Positions 57,001-64,000 of a stretch of 64,000 bases of DNA are shown piece by piece; positions within the stretch are counted from its first letter, which is position 1; each line of letters begins with the position of its first letter. This DNA comes from Liolophura sinensis (taxonomy: Eukaryota > Mollusca > Polyplacophora > Chitonida > Chitonidae), in NCBI RefSeq assembly GCF_032854445.1, contig NC_088300.1:1552001-1616000 (forward strand). The letters run 5' to 3'. Position numbers and translations under genes: made by a program. Under the pieces are notes generated by a model, which saw nothing but the letters and a program-made list of their open reading frames with translations, was not told where the DNA came from and did not search any database.

Positions 57001-59547
57001 GCTGAATGTAGGTGGCTGTCTAAAAGAAATAGACTATAGTAATCCAGCCGGGATAACGAGGGACAACCGTGCGCGGTTAACTGGAACGTCTACCAGGAAT
57101 TAGCTTACAAGATTAGACAAGCTAACCAGGGATTAGCACTATTTTGAGACGCACTATTTCTCTCCGAGGACTCGCCGTACAAAGATACGAAGAAAGACTT
57201 TACCACTGAGAACGATTTACAAGAATTATTAGCATTGGAAGGTTTACTCTCCTATAAATGCGCCATGACGTGGGACACTGATATGAGGGATTCCCACACA
57301 CGTCTGTCCCAATGTCGTACTGTGATACTTGGTGGCCGGGAATGCCGTACACGGCTGAGTACCAGAAGATCTTCAGGTGTCCCAAGGTACACATAACACT
57401 GGCTTAACTGTAGCTCCCAAATTCTAGGAGTCTGACCGATGGGCCAACGCCAATCAACTACCAATGTCAGTGAATAGCCAACGACCAGACAGATGTCATC
57501 TAAAAAATACACTTGGTAGTTAGGCGAATAATCGATGGGGTCAGCTTACAGAAGGAATTTGCCAACGAGGCAGACAGCAAATACCTTCCTGAAATCCATT
57601 TCTGTACACCTACATACTAACGGTTGTCAAAACGCCACAACATTTCCATTTTGTCTGACATTTTACTCACGATGTCAAAGAGAAAAAAGTAGGGCAAAGA
57701 CTATGCAGTTTCCGAACTGTCAATCAACAACACACAATTGACCAGTCATAAGCAGTATTATTGCAAGTAGGTCAACCGGATGTCCCATACATTACAAATG
57801 TTCAATCTGAGACGTCATGACGTCACAATGGCTTTCACTAGGAAGTAATGTTGACACGATGAGTGGTGGTGGGACATCGGATCTGTTGGATCTATAAATT
57901 GACGGTTTCTTCTTCGTACATTTGGATGCCCGTACTATTTTGGTTTTTGTTACTTTTACATTAATTTTGTACAAACATTCCGGAACCTAAAATTATTACA
58001 TTTCAGTCAAAATAATCTAACTTAAAATGCTCACCTGTCATACAGTAGAGAAATGAATGGTCACCGCATTTTTTTTCCTAAGTTATACCATTAAAAGTTA
58101 GAATGTCAGGTTGTCATTGGAAATTTACTTATTTTCTACAATTTAGACTGAAGATAAAGCTAAAGGCGTATATTCCTGTGTAAAAAGGTTCGGGAGGTTG
58201 CCGTCAGAATGGCTACATTATGCTACTAATGTAGGCGGTGAAATATACGCTCTAATAGCTTACAGGCGGCGAGTGTTTTAGACACACGTGATAGCTTGTC
58301 AGGGCTAGTAATAACCATCTGAAGAAGGGTTATGTACAGACCCATTTGGGATGGTTCGACATTGAAGGCTGCATGTGACAGAGATTTATTTCCGTGATGT
58401 GAAATCAAGTGAAGGAAGAAGCGCATCACGAATCACATTCTGGCGATCCCTCAGGAGTTAAGTTCCTAAGTAGTGGCAGCTGTGTTAAAATGTCACAAAA
58501 CAGAATTAGGACCTTTACACACCTTTCCCACGAGAATCCCGCAAATTCCTATGACGAAGAGGATGTTGAATACTGCCGAGCCAACAATCGTTCCGACACC
58601 AACGTCTCCCTTTGTAATGAAAACACCTGCAAATGTACGCATGACGGAATATGAGCCATTCATTTTACAAACTGCACAGTGGAATACAAGAACAAAACCT
58701 GAACAATGGAGACATAATATGTTGCATGGTGAGGCTTGTCATCAATTGAAAAATGACTTCGGCCGTTTGTGAAATCCCATAAGGGGAATTATTCTCTAGA
58801 CAATTAGCCTACCGTTGTTCTGCGGTTGATGCAGGCTAGCTGGGAACGTGTGTCTAGAAGGGCTGCTCAACACGGCTAACCACATCTCTAAGGTTCTTCG
58901 TAGAGGCGTGACAATCCAAACAAAAGTAAAGAGAATTACCTATTATTGATGTAAATAACTCTGGAGCTGAACTTCCCGCTGCCATGAAGGTTGCCCCGGC
59001 AACGTCTTCGCTAAATCCTAGTTTCTGTGGGAAAACAATATGTTATGGAGTTAGTTTATGCGCTTGAAATGCGTGCTCCTGTGTAACCATACGGGTAACC
59101 ATACGGATACAGGATAGGTCTGGGTTGTACATAAATACTGCATTATGCAGAGGTTATCAGTATTACATGGACTAGGTATCAGCATCGTTGTAGGGTTAGA
59201 CAGTCAAGAAGCGGAATTGAGGAGCAGCATCGAGCTATATACCGCTAATACTGCAGCTCGTCTTTGTTAAATTGTTAAGGAAAGTTAAGTTAAATAAAGA
59301 ATTTGTTAAATTAAATTAGGTATGTTAAACAAATAATATTCTCAAGCAAAGAATCACATGTTGCCTTTGGGTCGTGCCAGTTTCTGTCCTCTTACCTCAC
59401 ATATCTTATCTAGTGACGTGACAAAGTAATCATCACAAACTATGGCAAGTGCGACAAACATATAGACGACCATGACGAAGTGTAGTAGTATGGCGCCATG
59501 GGCCCTCTCCTCTGTGGTAAAGGCATCCGTTGGGAACTGGTGGTAAC
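38942..59547 (-). CDS. SLC24: Potassium-dependent sodium/calcium exchanger (NCKX, SLC24 family), 5'-partial, 16 exons
   Basis: Plasma-membrane antiporter that extrudes Ca2+ and K+ in exchange for Na+. Sixteen minus-strand exons with matching phases encode about 533 residues up to the stop at 38,942. The N-terminal part has [15 protein letters not shown] and the alpha-1 repeat with [17 protein letters not shown] and [12 protein letters not shown] long cytoplasmic loop follows, with an acidic NDDDDEV stretch, Pro/Gln repeats and a basic [15 protein letters not shown] segment. The C-terminal half has [23 protein letters not shown] and the alpha-2 repeat with [18 protein letters not shown] and [16 protein letters not shown]. 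It ends [13 protein letters not shown], as in vertebrate NCKX3/4. Ion-binding acids equivalent to Glu188, Asp548 and Asp575 of human NCKX2 are present; the last is the residue tied to K+ dependence. The exon or exons with the start codon and signal sequence were not found. Subtype is nearest NCKX3/4/5 by eye. Confidence 0.95.
39410..40215. repeat. 64 bp array in NCKX intron 15, about 12 units
   Basis: Units contain GTGACATAACCCGAGATTAT and GGTCATCCCTGCCTTAGCGA at 64 bp spacing (for example 39,457, 39,521, 39,585). No exon seed recognised. Confidence 0.95.
40630..41035. repeat. 23-24 bp array in NCKX intron 15, about 17 units
   Basis: Units of CACATGTGGTCGCTGGTGTC with AGCCA or GCCA joins, so length alternates between 23 and 24. 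CACATGTG in each unit is a palindromic E-box-like site. Three plus-strand frames are open (123-151 codons) as artefacts. Confidence 0.95.
41055..43324. repeat. 60 bp array of NCKX exon 15 end plus donor (about 35 units)
   Basis: On the gene strand units read ATCCTACTCTTCCTCACTGT, then CAATATCACG, then GTAAGTCTCACGGTATAGAT. The first part encodes [10 protein letters not shown], a near copy of the exon 15 end [10 protein letters not shown], and the donor GTAAGTCTC is the real one. Units nearest the exon (42.8-43.3 kb) are closest to it. A family A SINE interrupts the array at 42.48-42.62 kb. Confidence 0.92.
42478..42622 (-). mobile_element. SINE family A copy inside the exon 15 donor array
   Basis: AT-rich tail on the left (TTATTTGTTTATTTGATTCA), then GGTGGGTGGAAACCGGGCAG and TTCCCACGTACGGCCGGAGA, where array sequence (ATCTATACTTTGAGACTTCT) resumes. 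The head is truncated. Confidence 0.85.
43325..43390 (-). CDS. NCKX exon 15
   Basis: 22 codons: [20 protein letters not shown] and IT, matching the INSxGLVYSVxLL segment of NCKX3/4. Its 3' end and GTAAGTCTC donor seed the adjacent 60 bp array. Confidence 0.94.
43391..44835 (-). other. NCKX intron 14
   Basis: About 1.4 kb with no recognisable element. A 71-codon plus-strand frame at 43,555-43,770 has no recognised family. Confidence 0.6.
44836..44948 (-). CDS. NCKX exon 14 (alpha-2 repeat, second part)
   Basis: [20 protein letters not shown], then [17 protein letters not shown]; Asp in GSNVFD is the K+-dependence residue. Donor GTAATC. Confidence 0.96.
45335..46192. mobile_element. Foldback (long-TIR) element in NCKX intron 13
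   Basis: The left arm starts TTTCTTTTAGAGAGTCGCCT and the right arm ends AGGCGACTCTCTAAAAGAAA. The arms are about 280-330 bp and inverted (also GTGACGTCATTATTATT on the left and AATTATGACGTCACCCGAG on the right) around a spacer of about 200 bp. No transposase. A second copy is at 56.2-57.0 kb. Confidence 0.85.
46238..46352 (-). CDS. NCKX exon 13 (alpha-2 repeat)
   Basis: [20 protein letters not shown], then [18 protein letters not shown]; carries the key Asp of SIPDA. Donor GTCAGC. Confidence 0.96.
46550..46710 (-). mobile_element. SINE family A copy, diverged, in NCKX intron 12
   Basis: TTATTTATTTATTTATTTAG tail on the left, then AACCCACGACCTTCTGTAGG, TTGCTGGCAGACC and a diverged CTTGTACGACC. 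Minus orientation. Confidence 0.75.
46887..46965 (-). CDS. NCKX exon 12
   Basis: [20 protein letters not shown] and YVMVWM; transmembrane helix, donor GTAAGC. Confidence 0.96.
47630..49490. repeat. 25-28 bp array in NCKX intron 11, about 70 units
   Basis: Units contain AGATAAACATATTCCTGTAC followed by ATGTTCCC or ATGTACTC; unit length alternates between about 25 and 28 and there is higher-order repetition. Minus-strand frames up to 247 codons (MFIWENV-type repeats) are artefacts. No exon seed recognised. Confidence 0.95.
49752..49827 (-). CDS. NCKX exon 11
   Basis: [20 protein letters not shown], then CRKKK; the loop-to-membrane junction of NCKX. Donor GTAAGT. Confidence 0.95.
50078..50136 (-). 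CDS. NCKX exon 10 (microexon, 59 bp)
   Basis: [19 protein letters not shown], phase 2 in and 1 out, donor GTAAGT. Supported mainly by phase and position. Confidence 0.88.
50245..50472 (-). mobile_element. SINE family A copy, near full length, in NCKX intron 9
   Basis: Left to right: TTGATTGGTGTTTTACGCCG tail end, then CACTTATACGACGGCGGCCA, GGGCCGGAGAGAAAGCCAGT, CTTGACTTGAACTCAGAGCG and CGCTGCGCTAGAGCGTAAC. Read on the minus strand it is a tRNA-headed SINE, inverted to the next copy 70 bp away. Confidence 0.9.
50545..50795 (+). mobile_element. SINE family A copy, full length with tRNA-like head
   Basis: The head has an A-box-like GTAGCCGAGTGGGTAGCAC and a B-box-like GTGAGTTCAAGTCCAGCTC. The body has TTCGGCCGTACGTGGAAGGT and CGTCGTATAAGTGAAATATT, and the tail is ATCAATCAAAAAAATAAATA. 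This copy defines the family orientation. Confidence 0.9.
50925..51028 (-). CDS. NCKX exon 9
   Basis: [20 protein letters not shown], then [14 protein letters not shown]; donor GTGAGT, phase 2. Confidence 0.93.
51240..51478 (-). mobile_element. SINE family B copy with tRNA-like head, in NCKX intron 8
   Basis: Minus strand: GGCTCACTTTGTAGAGCGTA head, GGGTCAGTCCTGGGTCGGGT, CACACCTAAGACCTTAAAAG, TACCTTCCTCGCTTGGCGTT, then a tail of ACTCATTCATTCACTCG type. It matches the truncated copy at 13.53 kb. Confidence 0.8.
52263..52359 (-). CDS. NCKX exon 8 (basic loop segment)
   Basis: [20 protein letters not shown], then [12 protein letters not shown]; the R-T-R-F-x-A-A-x-R segment is typical of NCKX loops. 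Donor GTAAGC. Confidence 0.93.
52880..53003 (-). CDS. NCKX exon 7 (acidic and Pro/Gln-rich loop)
   Basis: [20 protein letters not shown], then [20 protein letters not shown]. Phases 1 in and 2 out agree with neighbours. Confidence 0.92.
53508..53686 (-). CDS. NCKX exon 6 (long form; short form ends at 53,559)
   Basis: [20 protein letters not shown] and onward, the start of the cytoplasmic loop. Two donors fit phase 1: GTAAGA after 53,559 and the stronger GTAAGTG after 53,508. The long form adds 17 codons ([17 protein letters not shown]). Confidence 0.88.
54602..54681 (-). CDS. NCKX exon 5
   Basis: [20 protein letters not shown] and FYIVIM, a transmembrane helix; phase 2 end, donor GTAAGT. 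Confidence 0.95.
54875..55285. repeat. 63 bp array in NCKX intron 4, about 6 units
   Basis: Units contain GTGAACAATGTCAAGCGGAC and TATATCCTAACGTAGAATGT with CCCAGTGACCAGAGTAA, at 63-64 bp spacing. It directly adjoins the donor array and has no recognised seed. Confidence 0.9.
55290..55690. repeat. 28 bp array of NCKX exon 4 donor (about 14 units)
   Basis: On the gene strand each unit is CCTTGATCCTG, then GTAAGTAACCATTATAA. The real exon 4 ends CCTTGATCCTA, then GTAAGTAACC. The monomer is about 12 exon bases plus the splice donor plus about 10 intron bases. Most units keep GTAAGTAAC; some have GTATGTAAC or GTAAGCAAC. Confidence 0.95.
55691..55765 (-). CDS. NCKX exon 4
   Basis: 25 codons: [20 protein letters not shown] and ITLIL, ending in GATCCTA before GTAAGTAACC. 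This end is the seed of the adjacent 28 bp array. Confidence 0.94.
56215..57040. mobile_element. Foldback (long-TIR) element in NCKX intron 3
   Basis: The left arm starts GTATTTCTTTTACAGAGTCG and the right arm ends GGTGGCTGTCTAAAAGAAAT. CTATAGT flanks both sides (56,216 and about 57,034) as a likely 7 bp target duplication. Internal arms carry GATTGACGTCGTAATTATT and AATTATAACGTCACCCGAG. Same family as the 45.3 kb copy. Confidence 0.85.
57041..58522. other. Rest of NCKX intron 3
   Basis: No recognised element. Two overlapping minus-strand frames at 57,200-57,512 (64 and 86 codons) are Trp/Tyr-containing but match no exchanger segment and are not needed by the exon phases on either side. Confidence 0.5.
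58523..58626 (-). CDS. NCKX exon 3 (alpha-1 repeat, second helix)
   Basis: [20 protein letters not shown], then [14 protein letters not shown], donor GTGTGT, phase 0. Confidence 0.96.
58940..59024 (-). CDS. NCKX exon 2 (alpha-1 repeat)
   Basis: [20 protein letters not shown] and PELFTSIIG; carries the key glutamate of the alpha-1 repeat. Donor GTAATT. Confidence 0.96.
59396..59547 (-). CDS. NCKX exon 1 of those found (first transmembrane segment)
   Basis: [20 protein letters not shown], then [20 protein letters not shown], ending SLDKICE before GTAAGA. It starts in phase 1, so an upstream exon must exist. Confidence 0.95.
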
Positions 59548-62500
59548 CTGTAGTCAAACACAATACGTCGGTGGAAGGAAACAGGAGAGTATGACGTGTG
59601 GAAACTGTAACACGTATTCTACCGTGTCAGCCGAAAATGTGTTAGCTATGAATGATTAACATCCTTGTTCGATGCAATTTTACTGGAGAAATGATTTGGC
59701 CATCACGTCATAATGTATCTATTAGACTCTCGTGGCGATTCACTTCGTTGACACAGTCATTGACATAGTAATATGCAGATGTTCAACAAATAAAGTCAAA
59801 TAGCTTTAGACACTTGCATCTCAATTCAAAGCATTCAACAGGGATTAGAGTGATGTTTCTTCGGTAAGTGCTTTGGATACAACTAAAAGTGAAGTATTCA
59901 TTGGATCAATATATAACATATAGAGAGACTGAAAAGCGTTTTGATCCCACTTCTTTCGATTTACTGATGAGCCTGTAAGTACTGAACGTGTATTATTATT
60001 TGACATGTGATCAATCCAGTAATGCAGTAGTTTTCATCAGAATGTTAATCTATTCCTCTTATACATTAGTGGTAAGATGATCATAAGTATATATGTGTGT
60101 AGGCTTGAGGGATAGTGTCGTACCTAACAATGTTACAGTCATAGGACGACGTGGAGTCATTAGGTATGTGCAAATATATTTGTCTTCTTATATCACCATC
60201 TAAGCTAAGACTGTCAAATGTAATTTGTTTTAGGTTGTCAATAAATCACTAAGTCAACAAATCAATCATTCATCTAGGTAATCAACCTACCCGGTAACCA
60301 GTCACTCAAACAATTGTCAATCACACATCCCTCAGTCAATCAATTAATTAATCAGTCTAGTCATTTAAATCTGTAATGTTAAGACAGGGAGATGAGGGCA
60401 AGCCGTGAAAGTGACCCACTCGTCTGTGGTGTTGCCAGTAATATCTTTTTAAGCCCACTTTACATTAAATCAGACGACGGAGCACGGCACAGGAAGCCCG
60501 CCTGTTACAGGAAGAATCCACAGGAACTGTAACCCACTCTTTTGTCGTTACGGAAACTGGCAATCCTCACACAGGGATAAAAAGTAAGGCGTCTTCATCA
60601 CTGAATGTTCTTAGCCTTCGACACACTTCTTAGCCGTGTACCCGTTAAGAAAGTGCTTTGATTATATTTGCTTCATCGATCCATGTGTTTGTGGACTTCT
60701 TTCAAATACGCCTCTTTCCTTACGCAATACACTGTGTTTTTCGCATAACAAAAAGACAAAACCATCTCTGTGAAGAAATCTTGTGGACCTCTAACCCAGT
60801 GGGTGTGTTAATACCATGCCAGTGCGCTTTTCTCCCTCAGTAACAGAAAGTTTTGTTGAAGTGTCAAGAGACCTAATTAAATTTGGATGGTTTTTACTTC
60901 TTTCAACTTGAATTACCTTCATTTCTGCAACTGCTCCAGCACGACTGGGCTGGAAATGTGAGGACTGCTGATCTGTTTTCAAAACAGCTATGTGTGTTTG
61001 CAGACAAGGATCGATTGAAGAGCCGATGCAGAAACGCCACAGTACGTTCGAGTAGACAGCGTCCATAATCAGATTTCACTTTCGCCTATTGATGTAGTCG
61101 TTTATCAAGTATACAAGACAATGCTCGGCAGACGGTATGGCAGTGTTCAGCGGCAGACTGGCGGTGGCTAAGTCTCTTCCTTATCATAGCTTATCATAGC
61201 TCCTGTAGGGACCGTACACTTGCTTTAAGAAACGTCGTTAAATCACATTGATATCAATTCTAAAAGAAATATTGACCAATCAGCCAGTCACACCATACAT
61301 GTATTGTTCTCACGATATATGGTTGCAGTATTACCGAAATAATGTTAAGCCATAGTCATTTATTCATAGATGTATTGCATTATGATGTCGTTAATGACAG
61401 AACACATAACTGACGATGGACTTATGCTGAGCCGAGAAATCGGCCCGTGTCACGACAAGGGCCAATCAGACTGTCTCATCTATGACACCCGTTAATCTCC
61501 AACAAAAGATAAGCAGACGCATGGTTAATTTTCTAAAAACTTTAGCAACAGGAGCTGTACTGTGTTCGGAGAAAGCGGTTTTTAACTGGACTTCTGTCGA
61601 CGTAAGCTGGTGTTTACTGCCGCCTTCGCAAACATGTAAATTTACTGCCCCAAGGAGATTTTCTTTTTTCCGGTGGAGTATGGAAACTGGAGTCAGGTGC
61701 CATAATCCCCTGAGGCTTTTAACAAAGATTTTGTCCCTGGTGTGGTAACTGAGCCTGGCAGCTTCACAAACCCCTTTAAATCCACACCAGATCATTGGCC
61801 TACCACATGGACTCAGGATTTCTGTCAAGAATGCGTTAAGTTACTAACTTGAACAAAGTGGCATAACCAAATACCACCCCTTTAAATCCCTTTAAATCCC
61901 CACATATCATTTTCAGTTATCAATTAAGTGTATGACTCCTTAGCAAAACCATACGGCCTGGAAGGCTATGTCAGAATCATTTGGTTTCACATTGATTTAA
62001 ACATTTAAGTGAACTTAACACGTAGTTTAGTGTACAGCTCTCACTGACTTTGTTAACTTATCAATTCCTAGCTTTCGTTTGCTGAGATTTCCGGTTCCCT
62101 TCACGCAGTAATCAGTCCGCCGTCAAAGAAGAGAAGAGATATTCGAGGATGTGTAGTTAATAATCAACTGAACAAATACTATCTCTGTTGTACACGCGTG
62201 TGTGAACAGTGTGGGGCGGGGTGAGCGGAGGGGGATGCTGCATGGGGGTAGGTGAAGTGGGAATATCACGATATACTGCACGCAAACAGTTAGTTTGTAT
62301 GTGATCCATATTACCTGTACAATGCCTTTCGCTAGATGTTGACTGTTGTTATATAGACAATAGCCAGAGATATTAAGGCAGAAACTCCATTCCAGAGCAA
62401 TTGAGGCTGTTCGGATCAATCTCTGGTGCCACTAGCGTAGGCGGAAGACAGCATATATTTGCTGGCTCCACGATCTTCTCTATTATGTGATAGAAAAAGC

Positions 62501-64000
62501 CGTGGATAGTACAATGAATTGATCCATAAAGACTCAGACAAAAATTCTGATGCAGCGTGAGGTGAAGCAGACCTGGAATTGGCATCAGGAAACCGTAAAC
62601 GGCTAATCAAGCAAGCTATCGAGGAAAATACCAAACTGAGTTAAACTGCACAGATGGCTGTGTGAACGCGCTCATCAATTACATGTCGATTTGATGGAAT
62701 CCAGTCGGGAGACAAAGGCATGCAACGACAGTAATAGCACTCAACAGTCCTTGTGGAGAAAAGCTTTTCCAGTTATTATGCCTTCCTCTTGTCTCAGGTG
62801 CATGGCATGACATTTTGGTTTTGATGAAACCCTTTTTAGCTGTGTGCAACGAGAAATAAACTACAGCAGATAACAAGGCTGATAAGATGGCCGATATTTC
62901 GCCCGAAAGTGAGGAATGTGGAATACAGGACACCAAAAAAAGCATGAATAATTAACGATGCTATTAGGGAAATTCTTTCCGCAAGGACATGAGCAAAAGG
63001 CACGACTCAACTGTATCTTTGTATTAGCAGTATTTAACTGTACATTACGCCCTAAACGACATGGTGGCTGCCTTAAACACGGCATAAGCCAGAGGAAATC
63101 CGCCCACATTACCTAAGTTGGACACTAATGGGATGCTCATCAAACCGTGTTCCCAGCACATTTTTCAAGAAGCATGAAAACCTCCAGAAAAATGCTTTAC
63201 AGAGAAAATGGTGTCTTCTTGGCCACAGTGAAGTATATCTGCCCAAGGATCTGCCAAAAATATTGCGTGGCTCTTCAACTCAAGCACTCAATTTCTTTAT
63301 TGGCAAAATCCCAAGGACAGAGCCTAAAGCTCTTAATGCAGCAAATAATACCGACTTTGGATTAGGAAAAGCATGCTGCTCTCATGTTAAATATATATTA
63401 AATTAATAACCTTAGTGACGGATGCATTACCGTTGACGCATCTCCTCATATTCAAAGAGGACTGATGAGACAACTGGTAGAATTGAGACAGTATTTGCCA
63501 CGGGAGATGATTTGGAGACTGTATAAGATGACCTGTATCTGAGATGCCTGAATCCATCCGACAGATGCCAGGTAATTAAGTGGTCGATGGAAAAACAGCG
63601 ACCAGGTCGTGACAAAAGAAAGAAAAACTCTCATTCTCATCCCCAACTTTAAACAATCCTTGGAAAAGTCAAAGGTAACAAGTGCCTTGAGGCCACCAAA
63701 ACAGCACGCACCTACCATCGACAGGTCCGCCTGTGCACCAGGCGTTCAGGCCAACCACTGTAATTGCTGTCTGCAATGGAGCAACGGCAGTATGAGGGAG
63801 AATCATGCTTGAGACCAGGTTTTCATCAGAGAACAATGTCGAAATTGATTCAGGATTCTTCATAATTAAAGATCCATGATAATTATGACTTCCTGACTCG
63901 CACTAAACATCATGCAAAAATCAAACGCTGTCAACAGTTCAAGATTTACAAACGGCGGAGCCAGTGTTGTTGGCATAGAACAGATTTCGCCTACACTCTG
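59548..64000. other. Upstream region of NCKX, no gene recognised
   Basis: About 4.4 kb without tandem arrays, unlike the rest of the window. The missing NCKX first exon should lie here or beyond the edge, but no Met-led signal-like exon ending in phase 1 could be identified. Open frames at 61.47-61.83, 62.4-63.1 and 63.1-63.9 kb on both strands have no recognised family. Confidence 0.5.

Noticed and set aside
57200-57512. Minus-strand frames in NCKX intron 3 as an alternative exon
   Set aside because: No similarity to exchanger segments, and the flanking exons already join in phase.
62679-63863. Open frames near the right edge as NCKX first exon or a transposase
   Set aside because: None ends in the required phase 1 with a donor and a signal-like N-terminus, and no transposase motifs are seen.

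Overview
This is eukaryotic DNA from an invertebrate. Two intron-rich genes lie on the minus strand, and most of the remaining sequence is tandem arrays, LINEs, tRNA-derived SINEs, a Penelope-like retroelement and foldback elements. The SINE cores and LINE types look like those of lophotrochozoans (mollusc or brachiopod grade). That placement rests on recognition, not on a search.

Layout. 1-4655: a 76-77 bp satellite. 6.67-15.24 kb: one plus-strand LINE (LINE-1), swollen by a 25 bp satellite, a 53 bp array, a nested SINE, a nested Penelope-like reverse transcriptase and a second SINE. 15.25-17.1 kb: a pyrimidine-rich array. 17.3-25.3 kb: an aldo-keto reductase gene on the minus strand, with nine exons from the ATG to a C-terminal exon; the last few residues were not found. 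25.7-33.05 kb: a second LINE (LINE-2, minus), interrupted by a 5.6 kb satellite of 50 bp units and a 42 bp in-frame array. 38.9-59.5 kb: a potassium-dependent sodium/calcium exchanger gene (SLC24/NCKX family, minus). Sixteen exons run from just before the first transmembrane domain to the stop codon, and every splice phase is compatible; the N-terminal exon lies upstream or was not recognised. 59.5-64 kb: no gene recognised.

The main observation is that many tandem arrays can be traced to the unique sequence that seeded them, and that sequence is functional. Four arrays (20.04-20.16, 24.84-25.21, 41.06-43.33 and 55.30-55.69 kb) are expansions of the 3' end of a coding exon plus its 5' splice site, so each places a row of donor copies in the following intron. 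A fifth (33.27-34.01 kb) is a possible case. Others are expansions of LINE coding motifs: the 25 bp satellite from the DSVVWD codons, the 50 bp satellite from the RIITLSKRFD codons, the 42 bp array from the AFDTVNHDILL reverse-transcriptase motif, and the 53 bp array from the GDxExNxGP motif. In both LINEs the reading continues correctly on the far side of the satellite, so the seed is seen in the sequence.

Other points are an in-frame EF-hand loop directly after the donor of aldo-keto reductase exon 7, two in-frame alternative donors 51 bp apart in the exchanger, two foldback elements and an inverted SINE pair in exchanger introns.
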